DNA from: Sinorhizobium americanum
GTDB lineage: Bacteria; Pseudomonadota; Alphaproteobacteria; Rhizobiales; Rhizobiaceae
Length of the DNA stretch: 64,000 nucleotides
NCBI RefSeq assembly: GCF_001651855.1
Contig: NZ_LNQC01000064.1
Span: 62,615-126,614 of the forward strand
Direction: 5' to 3'
Below the pieces are notes generated by a model that worked only from the letters and a program-made list of their open reading frames with translations, did not search any database and was not told the DNA's origin. The stretch's first letter is position 1, and each line of letters begins with the position of its first letter. Shown here in pieces: positions 1 through 8,492 of this stretch. The translations under genes and the position numbers were made by a program.

Positions 1-541
1 CGGTGTTACGATAGATATCGAGGTCGACGGCGCAATAGAGCGGCACGGGTCGCCTCGCCCCGAGATCGCTCCGAAGCCGATCGAGCATCCGGCCGCCGGA
101 GAAGGAGAAATAGAGATCGAAGAACGGCACTTGCCGGCGCGCCAGATATTCCTCGTCGCCGCGCTCGAGCTTTGCGAGCGTCACCGGCGTGTCGATGTCG
201 TAGAAACACAGCCGCTTGGGGCCGAGATCGAGGACTGTGTCGATCACCTCCACCCCGTCCGGCACGTAGGACCCGATGACGACGGCGTCCGCACCGCCCA
301 GCGTGCCGCCATGCCGCGTCCGCAGTTCTTCGACGCTGCCATACAAAACAAGCTCGCAGAACTCCGGCTCGATGAGGTCGCGGTGGCTTGCATACCAGGG
401 GACGTCTCGTTCGAGGAAAGTCACCCGATGGCCGGCGGCGTGGACGCCCCGAAGCAGCGCTCGAAATGTCGTCGCATGGCCGTTGCCCCAGGAGGAGGAT
501 AGCGAAAGGCCGAGGACCGCGATTTCGAGCGAACGGTTCAT
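1..541 (-). CDS. CgeB-type glycosyltransferase, partial (C-terminus beyond window)
   Basis: An open frame reads leftward from an ATG at 541 and runs off the window, giving about 180 residues. It begins MNRSLEIAVLGLSLSSSWGN and continues with HATTFRALLRG and VTFLERDVPWYASHRD, the N-terminal pattern of CgeB/DUF3880-type family 1 glycosyltransferases. The next gene upstream ends with TGA at 538-540, so the start overlaps that stop as ATGA and translation is probably coupled. It is the last visible member of a six-gene operon that begins at 6135, and it is the third of three related CgeB-type transferases in a row. The role is presumably transfer of a sugar to a glycan or glycolipid in the cytoplasm; donor and acceptor cannot be read. 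The C-terminal nucleotide-sugar half is not in the window. Confidence 0.8.
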   Translation of the reverse strand, partial: MNRSLEIAVLGLSLSSSWGNGHATTFRALLRGVHAAGHRVTFLERDVPWYASHRDLIEPEFCELVLYGSVEELRTRHGGTLGGADAVVIGSYVPDGVEVIDTVLDLGPKRLCFYDIDTPVTLAKLERGDEEYLARRQVPFFDLYFSFSGGRMLDRLRSDLGARRPVPLYCAVDLDIYRNT

Positions 542-1626
542 TCGGCTGCCTCCACCCGGCGCGACCGCTCGCGGAAAATGCGGTCCACTTCGGCCGCCCG
601 ATGTGCATAGGTATGTTCGCCAAGCACGCGCTGGAACGCCCGCTCCCCGATCTCCCTCGCAACCTCAGCCGTCAAGGTCCGCATCAGTTCCGCCACGTCA
701 CGGCCGTCGCGGGCGACCAGTACCTCCTCCCCCGGCTTCAGGAAGAGTTCGATGCCTTCCCAGGCGTCGGTGATCAGGCAAGCGCCGGCGCCTGCCGCCT
801 CGAAGACGCGTGTCGCCGGCGAGAAACCGTTCTCGGCCATGCTGTCGCGCGAAATGTTCAGAACCGCGCGCGGCGTCGCGTTGAAGGCATTGTGATCGGC
901 AGTCGGAACATGGCCGACATAGGCGACATTTGCCGGCAACGGCTTGTCGCGCCAGCCGGCTCCGCCGAGCAGGAAGCGCCGGTTGCCGAGTTGCGCCGCT
1001 GGCGCGAGGAAGAACGCCTCCACCCGCGCCTCGCGATCCGGCAGGCGATTGCCGAGGAAAGCAAGATCGGCCGCAAAGCGCGAGTCTTCGGCGACTCGAT
1101 GATGCGTCTGCGGGTCGACGGCATTGTAGATCGGCACGCATCGGCGGGCGCCCAGCGCGCGATAGGATCTGACGACCGGATCGCCGCCGCCATAGGTCAA
1201 GACGAGATCGAGCGATGAGAGGGCGCGCCGCAGCGGATGGTCGGGCGAGGCCCGGAGCTCCTGCAGCGTCGCGGGCGCGTCGACGTCCCAGAAGATCTTG
1301 AGAGCGGCCGGACGTGCCGCTGACATTACCTCTTCGAGCAGGAGGTCATCTTCGAAGCCGACGCCGCTCGCCTTGATGACGATCTCGGCCTCGGCCGACG
1401 CCGCAGCAACCCGCTTCAGCGCCGCGACCGTTCCCTCGTAGACGACGACCCTGCACCAATCCGGCGGCTCGATGTCACGGTGCTTCTGGCGGTCATAGAC
1501 GTCCGGCTCATAAAAGGTCATCTGATAACCACGCGCGGCTAGCGCCCGCAGCAGCCCGCGGTAATAGGTCGCCGCACCGTTCCAATAGGCCGAAACGAGG
1601 CTCGATCCGTAAAAGGCGATCCTCAT
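538..1626 (-). CDS. CgeB-type glycosyltransferase (362 aa)
   Basis: The protein starts MRIAFYGSSLVSAYWNGAAT and has the two-Rossmann layout of the CgeB/spore-maturation family of family 1 glycosyltransferases. The N-terminal acceptor half contains YYRGLLRALAARGY and FYEPDVYDRQKHRD. The C-terminal donor half contains NGFSPATRVFEAAGAGACLI and WEGIELFLKPGEEVLVA, which matches the nucleotide-sugar binding end of the family. It overlaps both neighbours by four bases as ATGA (1623-1626 and 538-541). The three tandem relatives in this operon probably add successive sugars to one product. Family assignment is good; the sugar specificity is unknown. Confidence 0.85.
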   Translation of the reverse strand: MRIAFYGSSLVSAYWNGAATYYRGLLRALAARGYQMTFYEPDVYDRQKHRDIEPPDWCRVVVYEGTVAALKRVAAASAEAEIVIKASGVGFEDDLLLEEVMSAARPAALKIFWDVDAPATLQELRASPDHPLRRALSSLDLVLTYGGGDPVVRSYRALGARRCVPIYNAVDPQTHHRVAEDSRFAADLAFLGNRLPDREARVEAFFLAPAAQLGNRRFLLGGAGWRDKPLPANVAYVGHVPTADHNAFNATPRAVLNISRDSMAENGFSPATRVFEAAGAGACLITDAWEGIELFLKPGEEVLVARDGRDVAELMRTLTAEVAREIGERAFQRVLGEHTYAHRAAEVDRIFRERSRRVEAAE

Positions 1627-2756
1627 AGCGCCACCTCCTTCGTCGTGACGAGATCACGCGTAGCGCCTGTCGACCGATAGGAAGCGACGATATCCAAGAG
1701 CTCGTCGACGCGATGCGCGCAGGTGTGGCGTGTCCGGATCGTCTCCAGCCCGCTTGCCGTCATCTCTTTGGCAACGGCCGGGTCGGCGAGCACCTGGCGC
1801 AGGAGACGCGTCATCGACGATCCATTGCGGGCGAAGAGAAAGTCCTTGCCGGCGCGGAAAAGCCCCTCCGCATCGTTCCACGGCGCCGAGATCAGCGGAA
1901 TGCCGCAGGCAAGCGCCTCGAACACGCGGATGGTCGGGATTCCGGGCAAGGCCTCCACATAGGGTCGGCGCGGGATGTGCACCGTTGCCCGATGCTCGGC
2001 GAAGGCTCTGGGCACCGCGGCGTTGGCAATCCAGCCGCCATAGGCGATTCCCGCCGCCTTGAGCGCCTTCAGCGCGCTGCCGGGATAGCGGACGCCACGC
2101 ACCGTGGTCCTGAGCCTCAGCCGTCGCGCCGGTTTGATAAGGAAGGTGGCGATTTCGCTGCTGCGCTCATCGTCGCCCCAGTTGCCGATCCAGACCAGAT
2201 CGCCGGTCTTCTCCACCTCCGGCATCGGGTGAAACAACGAGGTGTCGGCCGATTCGTGCCAGGTGAAGACATGCTTGCCCCAACCGGCGTTCAGATACCG
2301 TTCGCGCAGCGCCTCCCCGAAAGCGAGTACGAAATCATAATCGGAGAGATCGAGCCGGGCGATCTCTCGCCGCTGGCTGACGGCCCGATGATGCGTGTCG
2401 TGAAAGGCGAGCGTGAACCGGCCGCCATTGCGTCGGAGGCGCCCGAGCCGGGCGATCAGGGTCGGCTCGGTCCACTCGTGCACAACGACCACATCGGCGT
2501 CACCGACCGCCGCTTCGTGATCGAAGTCCGGCTCGTAGCTCTCCGCGCGCAATTCGGGAAACTGCTTGCGGAAGGCGGCGATCGGCGCGACGCCCTGGTC
2601 GGCGATCAGGTTCAGGCGGCTCCAGGAGTCGCGCGGCTCGAGAGCCGTCGCCTGATGTCCGCGGCGAACGAGTTCGCGCATCACGCCGCGCAGGAAATGG
2701 GCATTGCCATGGTTCCAGTCGGAAACGAGGGATTGGGTGTAGAACAGGAACCGCAT
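1623..2756 (-). CDS. CgeB-type glycosyltransferase (377 aa)
   Basis: This is the first of the three CgeB-like transferases in transcription order. It starts MRFLFYTQSLVSDWNHGNAH, close to the starts of its two neighbours (motif YxxSLVSxWNxGNA). The donor half carries GIPTIRVFEALACGIPLISA followed by AEGLFRAGKDFLFA, the usual C-terminal signature of the group. The start lies only three bases after the stop of the GT4 gene, and its own stop overlaps the next start. I see no signal peptide or membrane segment, so it should be cytosolic or peripheral. The likely role is building the glycan part of the product of this cluster; substrates are unknown. Confidence 0.85.
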   Translation of the reverse strand: MRFLFYTQSLVSDWNHGNAHFLRGVMRELVRRGHQATALEPRDSWSRLNLIADQGVAPIAAFRKQFPELRAESYEPDFDHEAAVGDADVVVVHEWTEPTLIARLGRLRRNGGRFTLAFHDTHHRAVSQRREIARLDLSDYDFVLAFGEALRERYLNAGWGKHVFTWHESADTSLFHPMPEVEKTGDLVWIGNWGDDERSSEIATFLIKPARRLRLRTTVRGVRYPGSALKALKAAGIAYGGWIANAAVPRAFAEHRATVHIPRRPYVEALPGIPTIRVFEALACGIPLISAPWNDAEGLFRAGKDFLFARNGSSMTRLLRQVLADPAVAKEMTASGLETIRTRHTCAHRVDELLDIVASYRSTGATRDLVTTKEVAL

Positions 2757-2759
2757 CGC

Positions 2760-3908
2760 TCACTCCGCTGCCGTCAATCGGGAGGATTTTTGCATCGCCA
2801 GGCTGTAGGCATCGAGCACCCGGTCGCGCTGCGCTTCGATTGTGAAGCATTGCGACCGAGATCGAGCCGACCGGCCAAGCTCTGCGCGATGCGCGGCATC
2901 CCGGGTCAAGTCGTTGACTGCATCCGCCAGCGCCTCCGGATCGCGCGGATCGAAGAAGCGTGCGGCACCATCCCAGAGTTCACGGTAGGTTGCGATATCA
3001 GCAAGCACCAGCGCCGCTCCGGCGCCGGCCGCCTCGAGCGGCGCCAGGCCAAACGGTTCGTAGATCGACGGCGAAACGACGACCGCAGCGCTCGACATCA
3101 GCGCCATCACCCGCTCGTGACTGAGCTCGCCCCTGTGATCGGCCTGCGCGATGGCGAGGTGCTGGCCGTTCGGCCCGCTGCACGCCCCCGCCATGACGAC
3201 CGGCCAGCGGATCGCGGCGGCAGCCCTGTCCAGCACCGCGCCGTTCTTACCTTCGTCCCACCACCGCCCCGCCGCAAAGACGAAATCCTGCTTGGGGATA
3301 GTCACAGGCTGTTCGCGGCTGGAATTGTAGGCGACGGCAAGATTGTCGATCGGCCCATAGCAGCGCTCAAGCGCCGCCGCATGGCTCCAGCTCGGGGCCA
3401 GCACCACGTCCGAGCGATCGAAACCCAGGCGGTTGCGCCGCTTTTGCCAGAGCCACGCCTCCGGCAGACCGCTCTTGCGCACGGCCTCGAACCAAGTAGC
3501 GACGCAGGAATGAGAGACGGTGACAACGGGCACCTGCAAAGCGAGGCCGGCCGCCTGCGACGGCAGGTTCAGATGCATGAGATCAACGGAATGCCGGAGT
3601 GAAAGTTCGCCAAGCCCATCCGCCGCGCTCTCGAGTGCGCTTTCGTCGTCGGCCATCCAATCCAGCGGCGTTGCAAGCCATTCGAGGCGGCCGATCCGGG
3701 CGGCTTCCCGGCTTTGCGCCATGGACGGCGCCGGACCGAAACCAGCGAACACCGTTTCGATGCCTGCCTTGCGGAGAGCCTCGGCAAGATCCATCGCGTA
3801 GCGCCAAACCCCGCCGACCGCATCGACGCTCATCAGGATGCGTCGCGGCAGCCGCACCGGGCCCTCATCGGTGGATGGGCGCGAGGCGGATAGGGCGGGG
3901 GCGATCAT
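2760..3908 (-). CDS. GT4-family glycosyltransferase (382 aa)
   Basis: The ATG at 3908 overlaps the stop of the epimerase gene (3905-3907) as ATGA, so I prefer it to longer in-frame starts. The protein begins MIAPALSASRPSTD, and the fold starts at RILMSVDAVGGVWRYAMDLA, the glycine-rich acceptor-side loop of GT-B enzymes. The donor half has FAAGRWWDEGKN and the diagnostic EPFGLAPLEAAGAG motif (the E-x7-E of GT4 retaining transferases). GT4 enzymes use nucleotide sugars and keep the anomeric configuration. It sits between two sugar-nucleotide SDR enzymes and three CgeB-type transferases, so it is one of four transferases for a single oligosaccharide. Donor and acceptor are not recognisable. Confidence 0.88.
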   Translation of the reverse strand: MIAPALSASRPSTDEGPVRLPRRILMSVDAVGGVWRYAMDLAEALRKAGIETVFAGFGPAPSMAQSREAARIGRLEWLATPLDWMADDESALESAADGLGELSLRHSVDLMHLNLPSQAAGLALQVPVVTVSHSCVATWFEAVRKSGLPEAWLWQKRRNRLGFDRSDVVLAPSWSHAAALERCYGPIDNLAVAYNSSREQPVTIPKQDFVFAAGRWWDEGKNGAVLDRAAAAIRWPVVMAGACSGPNGQHLAIAQADHRGELSHERVMALMSSAAVVVSPSIYEPFGLAPLEAAGAGAALVLADIATYRELWDGAARFFDPRDPEALADAVNDLTRDAAHRAELGRSARSRSQCFTIEAQRDRVLDAYSLAMQKSSRLTAAE

Positions 3909-5032
3909 GCAGTGACCCTCCGCGTCCGGCGCTGAAACCGAGACTTGCTGACCTCCGTCCAATCCTGCAGCAGCCAGGCATGGAGGTCGCGCAGCCCGGC
4001 GCGCCAGCCCATGTGAGGCCTCCACCCGAGAGCGTCCGCAAGTGCACGCGTGTCGGCGACGAAATACAGCTGGTCGCCGGCGCGCCAGTCGCATTTTTCG
4101 GTCCTCAGCCTCCGTGCCGTCAGGAGTTCGATCTCGTGCAGGACCTCGGCGAGACTCACCGCATTGTCGGGACCACCGCCCAAATTGAAGGCACGGCCAT
4201 GAAAGCGGTCGATCGACGTGAGCAGTGCCCTATAGGCTGCCACCGCGTCGCTGACATGGAGAATATCGCGCACCTGTTTGCCGTCGCCGTAGATCGAGAT
4301 CGGCTCACCGGCGAGCGCACGAATGAGAAAATGCGCAACCCACCCCTGGTCCTCCGTGCCGAACTGCCGCGGACCATAGACGCAGCTCATCCTGAGCACG
4401 GCTGTCGGCAGGCCGAAGGATTTCGCATAGTCCAGCACGTACTGGTCCGCGACGCCTTTCGAACAGCCGTAGGGCGTAGAAAAATCGAGCGGCTGCGCCT
4501 CGCCGATACCATATCGGCGCGTTACGGCATCGGCAGGCAGGTAGCGATCGCCGGCCTCTTCTATCTCCAGGCCCGCCAATGCTCCATAGACCTTGTTGGT
4601 GCTGGCGAATATCACCGGTGCGCGGCGCCCCGCGCGCCTGGCCGCCTCGAGGACGTTCAGAGTACCGCGCGCATTCGTTTCGAAGTCATCGACCGGCTGC
4701 AGCAGGCTGGTCGTCACAGCCGTCTGCGCGGCGAAATGGAAGATCGCCTTGGCGCCCTTGAAGGCCGGCTCGATGGCGGCAAGGTCGCGGATATTCGCAA
4801 TCTCGGCCTCGACGGCACCGCCGTGATTGTCCACCAGCCATTCAAGATTGCGTTCGACGCCCGCGCGGCTCAGATTGTCGAGGACGATCACCTTCTCGCC
4901 GTCGCGCAGAAAGCTGTCGGCGAGATTGCAGCCGAGGAACCCGCTGCCGCCGACGACAAGGATTGCCGCAGTTTTCCCGGAAAGGGCGGGCGCTGCCACG
5001 CCTGATCGCCTGTCAACCGACCCGGCGCTCAT
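3905..5032 (-). CDS. NAD-dependent sugar-nucleotide epimerase/dehydratase, CDP-paratose 2-epimerase-like
   Basis: The protein (375 aa from the ATG at 5032, which overlaps the previous stop as ATGA) is an extended SDR. It has the NAD loop GGSGFLGCNL, the sequence ASTNKVYGAL, the catalytic YGCSKGVADQY (YxxxK), and the later motifs GPRQFGTEDQGWVAHF and GDGKQVRDILHVSDAV. The combination STNKVYG / SPYGCSKG / DQGWV / KQVRD is typical of CDP-tyvelose/CDP-paratose 2-epimerase (RfbE) and close relatives. It most likely prepares an unusual NDP-sugar for the transferases downstream. No other CDP-sugar genes (ddhA-D-like) are visible, so the true substrate may differ from CDP-paratose. Function beyond the SDR level is inference. 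Confidence 0.8.
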   Translation of the reverse strand: MSAGSVDRRSGVAAPALSGKTAAILVVGGSGFLGCNLADSFLRDGEKVIVLDNLSRAGVERNLEWLVDNHGGAVEAEIANIRDLAAIEPAFKGAKAIFHFAAQTAVTTSLLQPVDDFETNARGTLNVLEAARRAGRRAPVIFASTNKVYGALAGLEIEEAGDRYLPADAVTRRYGIGEAQPLDFSTPYGCSKGVADQYVLDYAKSFGLPTAVLRMSCVYGPRQFGTEDQGWVAHFLIRALAGEPISIYGDGKQVRDILHVSDAVAAYRALLTSIDRFHGRAFNLGGGPDNAVSLAEVLHEIELLTARRLRTEKCDWRAGDQLYFVADTRALADALGWRPHMGWRAGLRDLHAWLLQDWTEVSKSRFQRRTRRVTA

Positions 5033-6135
5033 CGGACGAGCCCCCGCGTTTCCAAATGGCGCTTCATTTCGGCGCCACGGTCGATCGCACCGACGCTCAG
5101 CACCCAGTGCGCGAATTCCTCGAGCGAGTCCTCGAGCCTGTGCGCCGGCTGGAAGCCGAGCAGGTCGCGCGCCTTGGAGATATCGGCGAAGCAATTGCGG
5201 ATGTCACCGGACCGCGCCCTGTTCATGATCTCGGGCTCGAGTTCGGGGACCCCCATGGCTTCCGCCAGCAGCGAAGCAACGTCGGCAATGGCGTAGGCCT
5301 GACCGCTGCCCACATTGATGACGTGACCCGCCGCCTGCGGCTGCTCGAGCGCCAGCCGGAAGGCGCGCGCCACGTCGCGGACGTGGACGAAATCGCGCCG
5401 CTGCCGGCCGTCCTCGAACACCATCGGCGACTGCCCGTTGGCAAGCCGCGATGCGAAATTGGCGAGCACGCCGGTATAGGGATTGGAGAGCGCCTGCCCG
5501 GCGCCGAACACGTTGAAGAGGCGGAGCGCGACGGCCTCCCTGCCATAGGCTTCACCGAAGATCAGCACCTGTCGTTCCTGGGTGTATTTCGTCAGGGCGT
5601 AAATGGAGGCGAGGTCGACCGGCTTGTGCTCGTCGGTGGCAACGGGCCTGAGCGTCTCTCCGTTCGGTGCGAGCGGATCCCATGCGCCGACCCGGATTTG
5701 GGCAGGTGAGCGCCTGGCATTCGGCATGCGCTCGCCCGTCGAGGACTCGTAAAGACCTTCGCCATAGACGCTCATCGACGACGCGACGACGATCCGCTGG
5801 ACCGGGCTTTCGATCATCGCCTCGAGCAGCACGGCCGTCCCGAGATCGTTCACACCGACATAGCGGGCGATCTCGTACATCGACTGGCCGACGCCCACCT
5901 CGGCGGCGAGATGGATGACGCAATCGATCCCCGTCAGCGCTTCCTTGACCACGTCCGGATCGCGAATGTCGCCCCGGCACATGTCGACGTCCGGCGGCAA
6001 GGTGATCTGTGCATCCGCGTGGACCTGCTCGTGAAACGAGTCCAGCACGGAGAGTTCATAGTTCCTCGAGAGAAGTTCATCGACTACATGCCTGCCAATG
6101 AACCCGCAGCCGCCGGTGACAAGTACCTTTGTCAT
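5029..6135 (-). CDS. NAD-dependent sugar epimerase/dehydratase (extended SDR, 368 aa)
   Basis: It begins MTKVLVTGGCGFIGRHVVDE with the GxxGxxG NAD-binding loop at residues 8-14. It carries VVASSMSVYGEG and the catalytic YALTKYTQER (YxxxK). DFVHVRDVARAF and VINVGSGQAY fit UDP-glucose 4-epimerase-like SDRs acting on nucleotide sugars. It is the first gene of the six-gene minus-strand operon. Its stop overlaps the next start as ATGA. An EcfG/RpoE2-type promoter motif lies about 150 bases upstream (6283-6307), so the operon may respond to general stress. The exact sugar is not readable. Confidence 0.85.
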   Translation of the reverse strand: MTKVLVTGGCGFIGRHVVDELLSRNYELSVLDSFHEQVHADAQITLPPDVDMCRGDIRDPDVVKEALTGIDCVIHLAAEVGVGQSMYEIARYVGVNDLGTAVLLEAMIESPVQRIVVASSMSVYGEGLYESSTGERMPNARRSPAQIRVGAWDPLAPNGETLRPVATDEHKPVDLASIYALTKYTQERQVLIFGEAYGREAVALRLFNVFGAGQALSNPYTGVLANFASRLANGQSPMVFEDGRQRRDFVHVRDVARAFRLALEQPQAAGHVINVGSGQAYAIADVASLLAEAMGVPELEPEIMNRARSGDIRNCFADISKARDLLGFQPAHRLEDSLEEFAHWVLSVGAIDRGAEMKRHLETRGLVR

Positions 6136-6282
6136 AACCGCTCCTGACTATGACCAATCAGAGATAGAGACAAAGCTCCAACAAACGTCTGCAGCAAAGG
6201 TTCCTTCATCTATGACTTCTTCTTTGAACATCTATATAGCTGATGATTGTGCTGGCGATCGCCCGCGCACGCCCAAGCTACA

Positions 6283-6307
6283 AACCTCGCTCTTCCCATG
6301 AGGTTCC
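6283..6307 (-). promoter_or_regulatory. EcfG/RpoE2-type promoter for the glycan operon
   Basis: On the minus strand the sequence reads GGAAC (6307-6303), 16 bases, then GGTT (6286-6283). The known rhizobial RpoE2/EcfG general stress consensus is GGAAC-N16/17-CGTT, so three of the four -10 positions match. It ends 148 bases before the ATG at 6135. The call is by motif only. Confidence 0.55.
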
Positions 6308-6325
6308 ATGACAATCGGCCGGGCA

Positions 6326-6350
6326 GGAACAAAAGCCGGAACATGAAGTT
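6326..6350 (+). promoter_or_regulatory. EcfG/RpoE2-type promoter for the dehydrogenase pair
   Basis: The plus strand reads GGAAC (6326-6330), 16 bases, then AGTT (6347-6350), 132 bases before the ATG at 6482. It is back-to-back with the motif at 6283-6307, so both arms of the cluster could respond to the same stress sigma factor. A second GGAAC at 6338 has no GTT at the right distance. Confidence 0.5.
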
Positions 6351-6481
6351 AAGGGCCCAAGGCGGCCGAGCGTCTTTTTTGAGGCGCCGCGACGAGGGTA
6401 TGGCGGGGGGTATTCTTCCACTCAACGCCCACGCTGCGCCGAGCCGCCGGACATGCTCCATGTCAACAGCGGGAGGCAGGC

Positions 6482-7474
6482 ATGAACATCAGGACGCAGC
6501 CGAGGACAGACACAATGTCCGCGGCGATCATCACCGGGCCGGGCGAGTTGCGGCTCGAGAGATTGCCGGTGCCTGAGCCCGGCCCCGGGCAGGTCCGCAT
6601 CAAGCTGCAAGGCTGCGGCGTTTGCGCATCCAATCTCGTACCCTGGGCCGGACCGGATTGGATGCGGTTCCCGACCGAACCCGGCGCGCTCGGGCATGAG
6701 GGCTGGGGGATCATCGACAAGATCGGCGAGGACGTGCATGGTTTCGCACAGGGCGACCGAGTCGCGGCGCTCTCCTATCACGCCTATGCGACCCACGATA
6801 TTGCGGACCAGACCGCGATCGCATCCCTTCCCGCTGCACTCGCGGATCAGCCCTTTCCGGGCGAGCCGCTCGGCTGCGCCTTCAACATCTTCCGGCGGAG
6901 CGCAATCCGTCCCGGCGAGACCGTGGCGATCATCGGCATCGGCTTCCTCGGCATCCTCCTGACGGAGCTCGCAAGCGCGGCCGGCGCAAGAGTCATCGCC
7001 ATATCGCGCAGACCGTCTTCGCTCGCTTCGGCCAAACGGGCCGGCGCAAGCGAGGTCATCGCCATGGACGACCATTGGCAGATCATCGACAAGGTGAAGC
7101 AACTGACCTCCGGCGCGCTTTGCGATTGCGTCGTCGAGGCGGTGGGCAAGCAATGGCCGCTCGACCTGGCCGCCGAACTGACGAAAGAGCGCGGCCGCCT
7201 CATCATTGCAGGGTATCACCAGGACGGGCCGCGGCAGGTGAACATGCAGCTCTGGAACTGGCGCGGCCTCGACGTGATCAATGCGCATGAACGGGACCCG
7301 GCCGTCTATATGCGCGGCATCCGCGAGGCGATCGAGGCGACGGCCGCCGGCCGCCTGTCGCCCTCAAGGCTCTATACGCACCGGTTCCGGCTCGAGGAGC
7401 TCGGCGCTGCGCTCGATATGACGCGCGATCGTCCCGAAGGCTTCATCAAGGCACTGGTGATCTACGATGAGTGA
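6482..7474 (+). CDS. Zinc-type medium-chain dehydrogenase (330 aa)
   Basis: This is an MDR-superfamily oxidoreductase. The first catalytic zinc ligand is in GCGVCASNLVPW, followed by GALGHEGWG (the GHE motif) and a third likely ligand in GEPLGCAFN. The nucleotide-binding domain follows with AIIGIGFLGILLTELA. The four-cysteine structural zinc lobe of classic alcohol dehydrogenases is absent. The ATG at 6482 has GGGAGG about seven bases upstream; MSAAIITG at residue 12 is an alternative start. The gene overlaps the following oxidoreductase gene by eight bases. With the Gfo/Idh enzyme and inositol-phosphate synthase nearby, oxidation of a cyclitol or sugar hydroxyl is a reasonable guess. The substrate is not known. 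Confidence 0.82.
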   Translation: MNIRTQPRTDTMSAAIITGPGELRLERLPVPEPGPGQVRIKLQGCGVCASNLVPWAGPDWMRFPTEPGALGHEGWGIIDKIGEDVHGFAQGDRVAALSYHAYATHDIADQTAIASLPAALADQPFPGEPLGCAFNIFRRSAIRPGETVAIIGIGFLGILLTELASAAGARVIAISRRPSSLASAKRAGASEVIAMDDHWQIIDKVKQLTSGALCDCVVEAVGKQWPLDLAAELTKERGRLIIAGYHQDGPRQVNMQLWNWRGLDVINAHERDPAVYMRGIREAIEATAAGRLSPSRLYTHRFRLEELGAALDMTRDRPEGFIKALVIYDE

Positions 7475-8492
7475 CGCGATGCCACTGGCAAGGAAACTGG
7501 ACGCCACGACCCGCCCACGCGTCGGCTTCCTCGGCGTGGGCCGAATCGGCCTGCACCGCATGCGGGCGATCGTCGAAACCGGCGCCGTCGAAACGGCTGC
7601 CATATTCGACCCGACGCCGGAAATGGCGGCGGCGGCGCGCGAGCTGACGCCCGACGCCCTCTTGGTCAATTCCCTTGAAGCCCTGCTCGACCAGCGCCTC
7701 GACGGCATCGTCATCGCCTCTCCGAGCGCCCTTCATGCCGCTCAGTCGATCGTGGCCCTGGAGCAGGGCCTGGCGGTCTTTTGCCAGAAGCCGCTCGGTC
7801 GAACACGCGACGAGACCCTGGCGGTCGTCGAAGCGGCGCAGCACGCCGACAGGCTGCTGGGCGTTGATCTCTCCTATCGTCACACCGTCGGCATGCAGCG
7901 GATTCGGGACCTGATCACTTCGGGCGAACTCGGCACCGTATTCGCAGTCGATCTGACGTTTCACAACGCCTACGGTCCCAGCAAACCGTGGTTCTACGAC
8001 AAGGCGCTTTCCGGCGGCGGATGCGTCATCGATCTCGGCGTGCACCTCGTCGACCTCCTGCTCTGGGTCCTCGGATTTCCGGAGGTGGCCCGCGTCGAAA
8101 GCCGGCTGTTTGCCAAGGGCGTTCCCATCCGCCGCGATGGCGACGAGGTCGAGGACTATGCCGTCGCGACGCTCGAACTGGCTGACGGAGTCGTTGCCCG
8201 GGTCGCTTGCTCCTGGCACCTGCAGGCGGGATGCGACGCGGTGATCAGTGCCGATTTCTACGGCACCGAAGGCGGTGCCAGCCTCAGAAACGTCGACGGC
8301 TCCTACCTCGACTTCCTGGCGGAACGGTACCGCGGGACGCAGCGGGAGGTTCTGGCGCTTCCCCCCGACGATTGGGGAGGACGCGCTGCGGCTCTCTGGG
8401 CCGAGCGTCTTGCCGCAGGCGAGCGCTTCGATCCGGAAAACGACTGCTTCGTCACCGTCGCCGATGTCCTCGACAGGATCTACGGAAGATAG
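7467..8492 (+). CDS. Gfo/Idh/MocA-family oxidoreductase (341 aa)
   Basis: The N-terminal Rossmann domain has VGFLGVGRIGLHRMRAI. The family lysine-proline motif appears as FCQKPLGRT. The C-terminal domain has GGCVIDLGVHLVDLLLW, containing the Asp and His that form the family's catalytic site. Family members include inositol 2-dehydrogenases and glucose-fructose oxidoreductases, and inositol dehydrogenase activity would suit the inositol-3-phosphate synthase gene 2 kb away; that is inference. Translation starts inside the end of the dehydrogenase gene, so the two are probably coupled. The 3' end overlaps the convergent phosphoribosyltransferase-like gene by 13 bases. Confidence 0.85.
   Translation: MSDAMPLARKLDATTRPRVGFLGVGRIGLHRMRAIVETGAVETAAIFDPTPEMAAAARELTPDALLVNSLEALLDQRLDGIVIASPSALHAAQSIVALEQGLAVFCQKPLGRTRDETLAVVEAAQHADRLLGVDLSYRHTVGMQRIRDLITSGELGTVFAVDLTFHNAYGPSKPWFYDKALSGGGCVIDLGVHLVDLLLWVLGFPEVARVESRLFAKGVPIRRDGDEVEDYAVATLELADGVVARVACSWHLQAGCDAVISADFYGTEGGASLRNVDGSYLDFLAERYRGTQREVLALPPDDWGGRAAALWAERLAAGERFDPENDCFVTVADVLDRIYGR

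Larger units (their letters stand above)
6136..6481. other. Divergent intergenic promoter region
   Basis: This 346-base spacer separates the leftward glycan operon from the rightward dehydrogenase pair. It contains two back-to-back GGAAC-N16-NGTT motifs, one for each direction, listed separately. I see no coding sequence, repeat or RNA gene in it. A good ribosome binding site (GGGAGG) stands just before the plus-strand ATG at 6482. Confidence 0.6.

Noticed and set aside
1713..3602. A 629-codon plus-strand frame opposite two glycosyltransferases
   Set aside because: No RBS, no family motifs, and the opposite strand encodes GT-B proteins with correct signatures.
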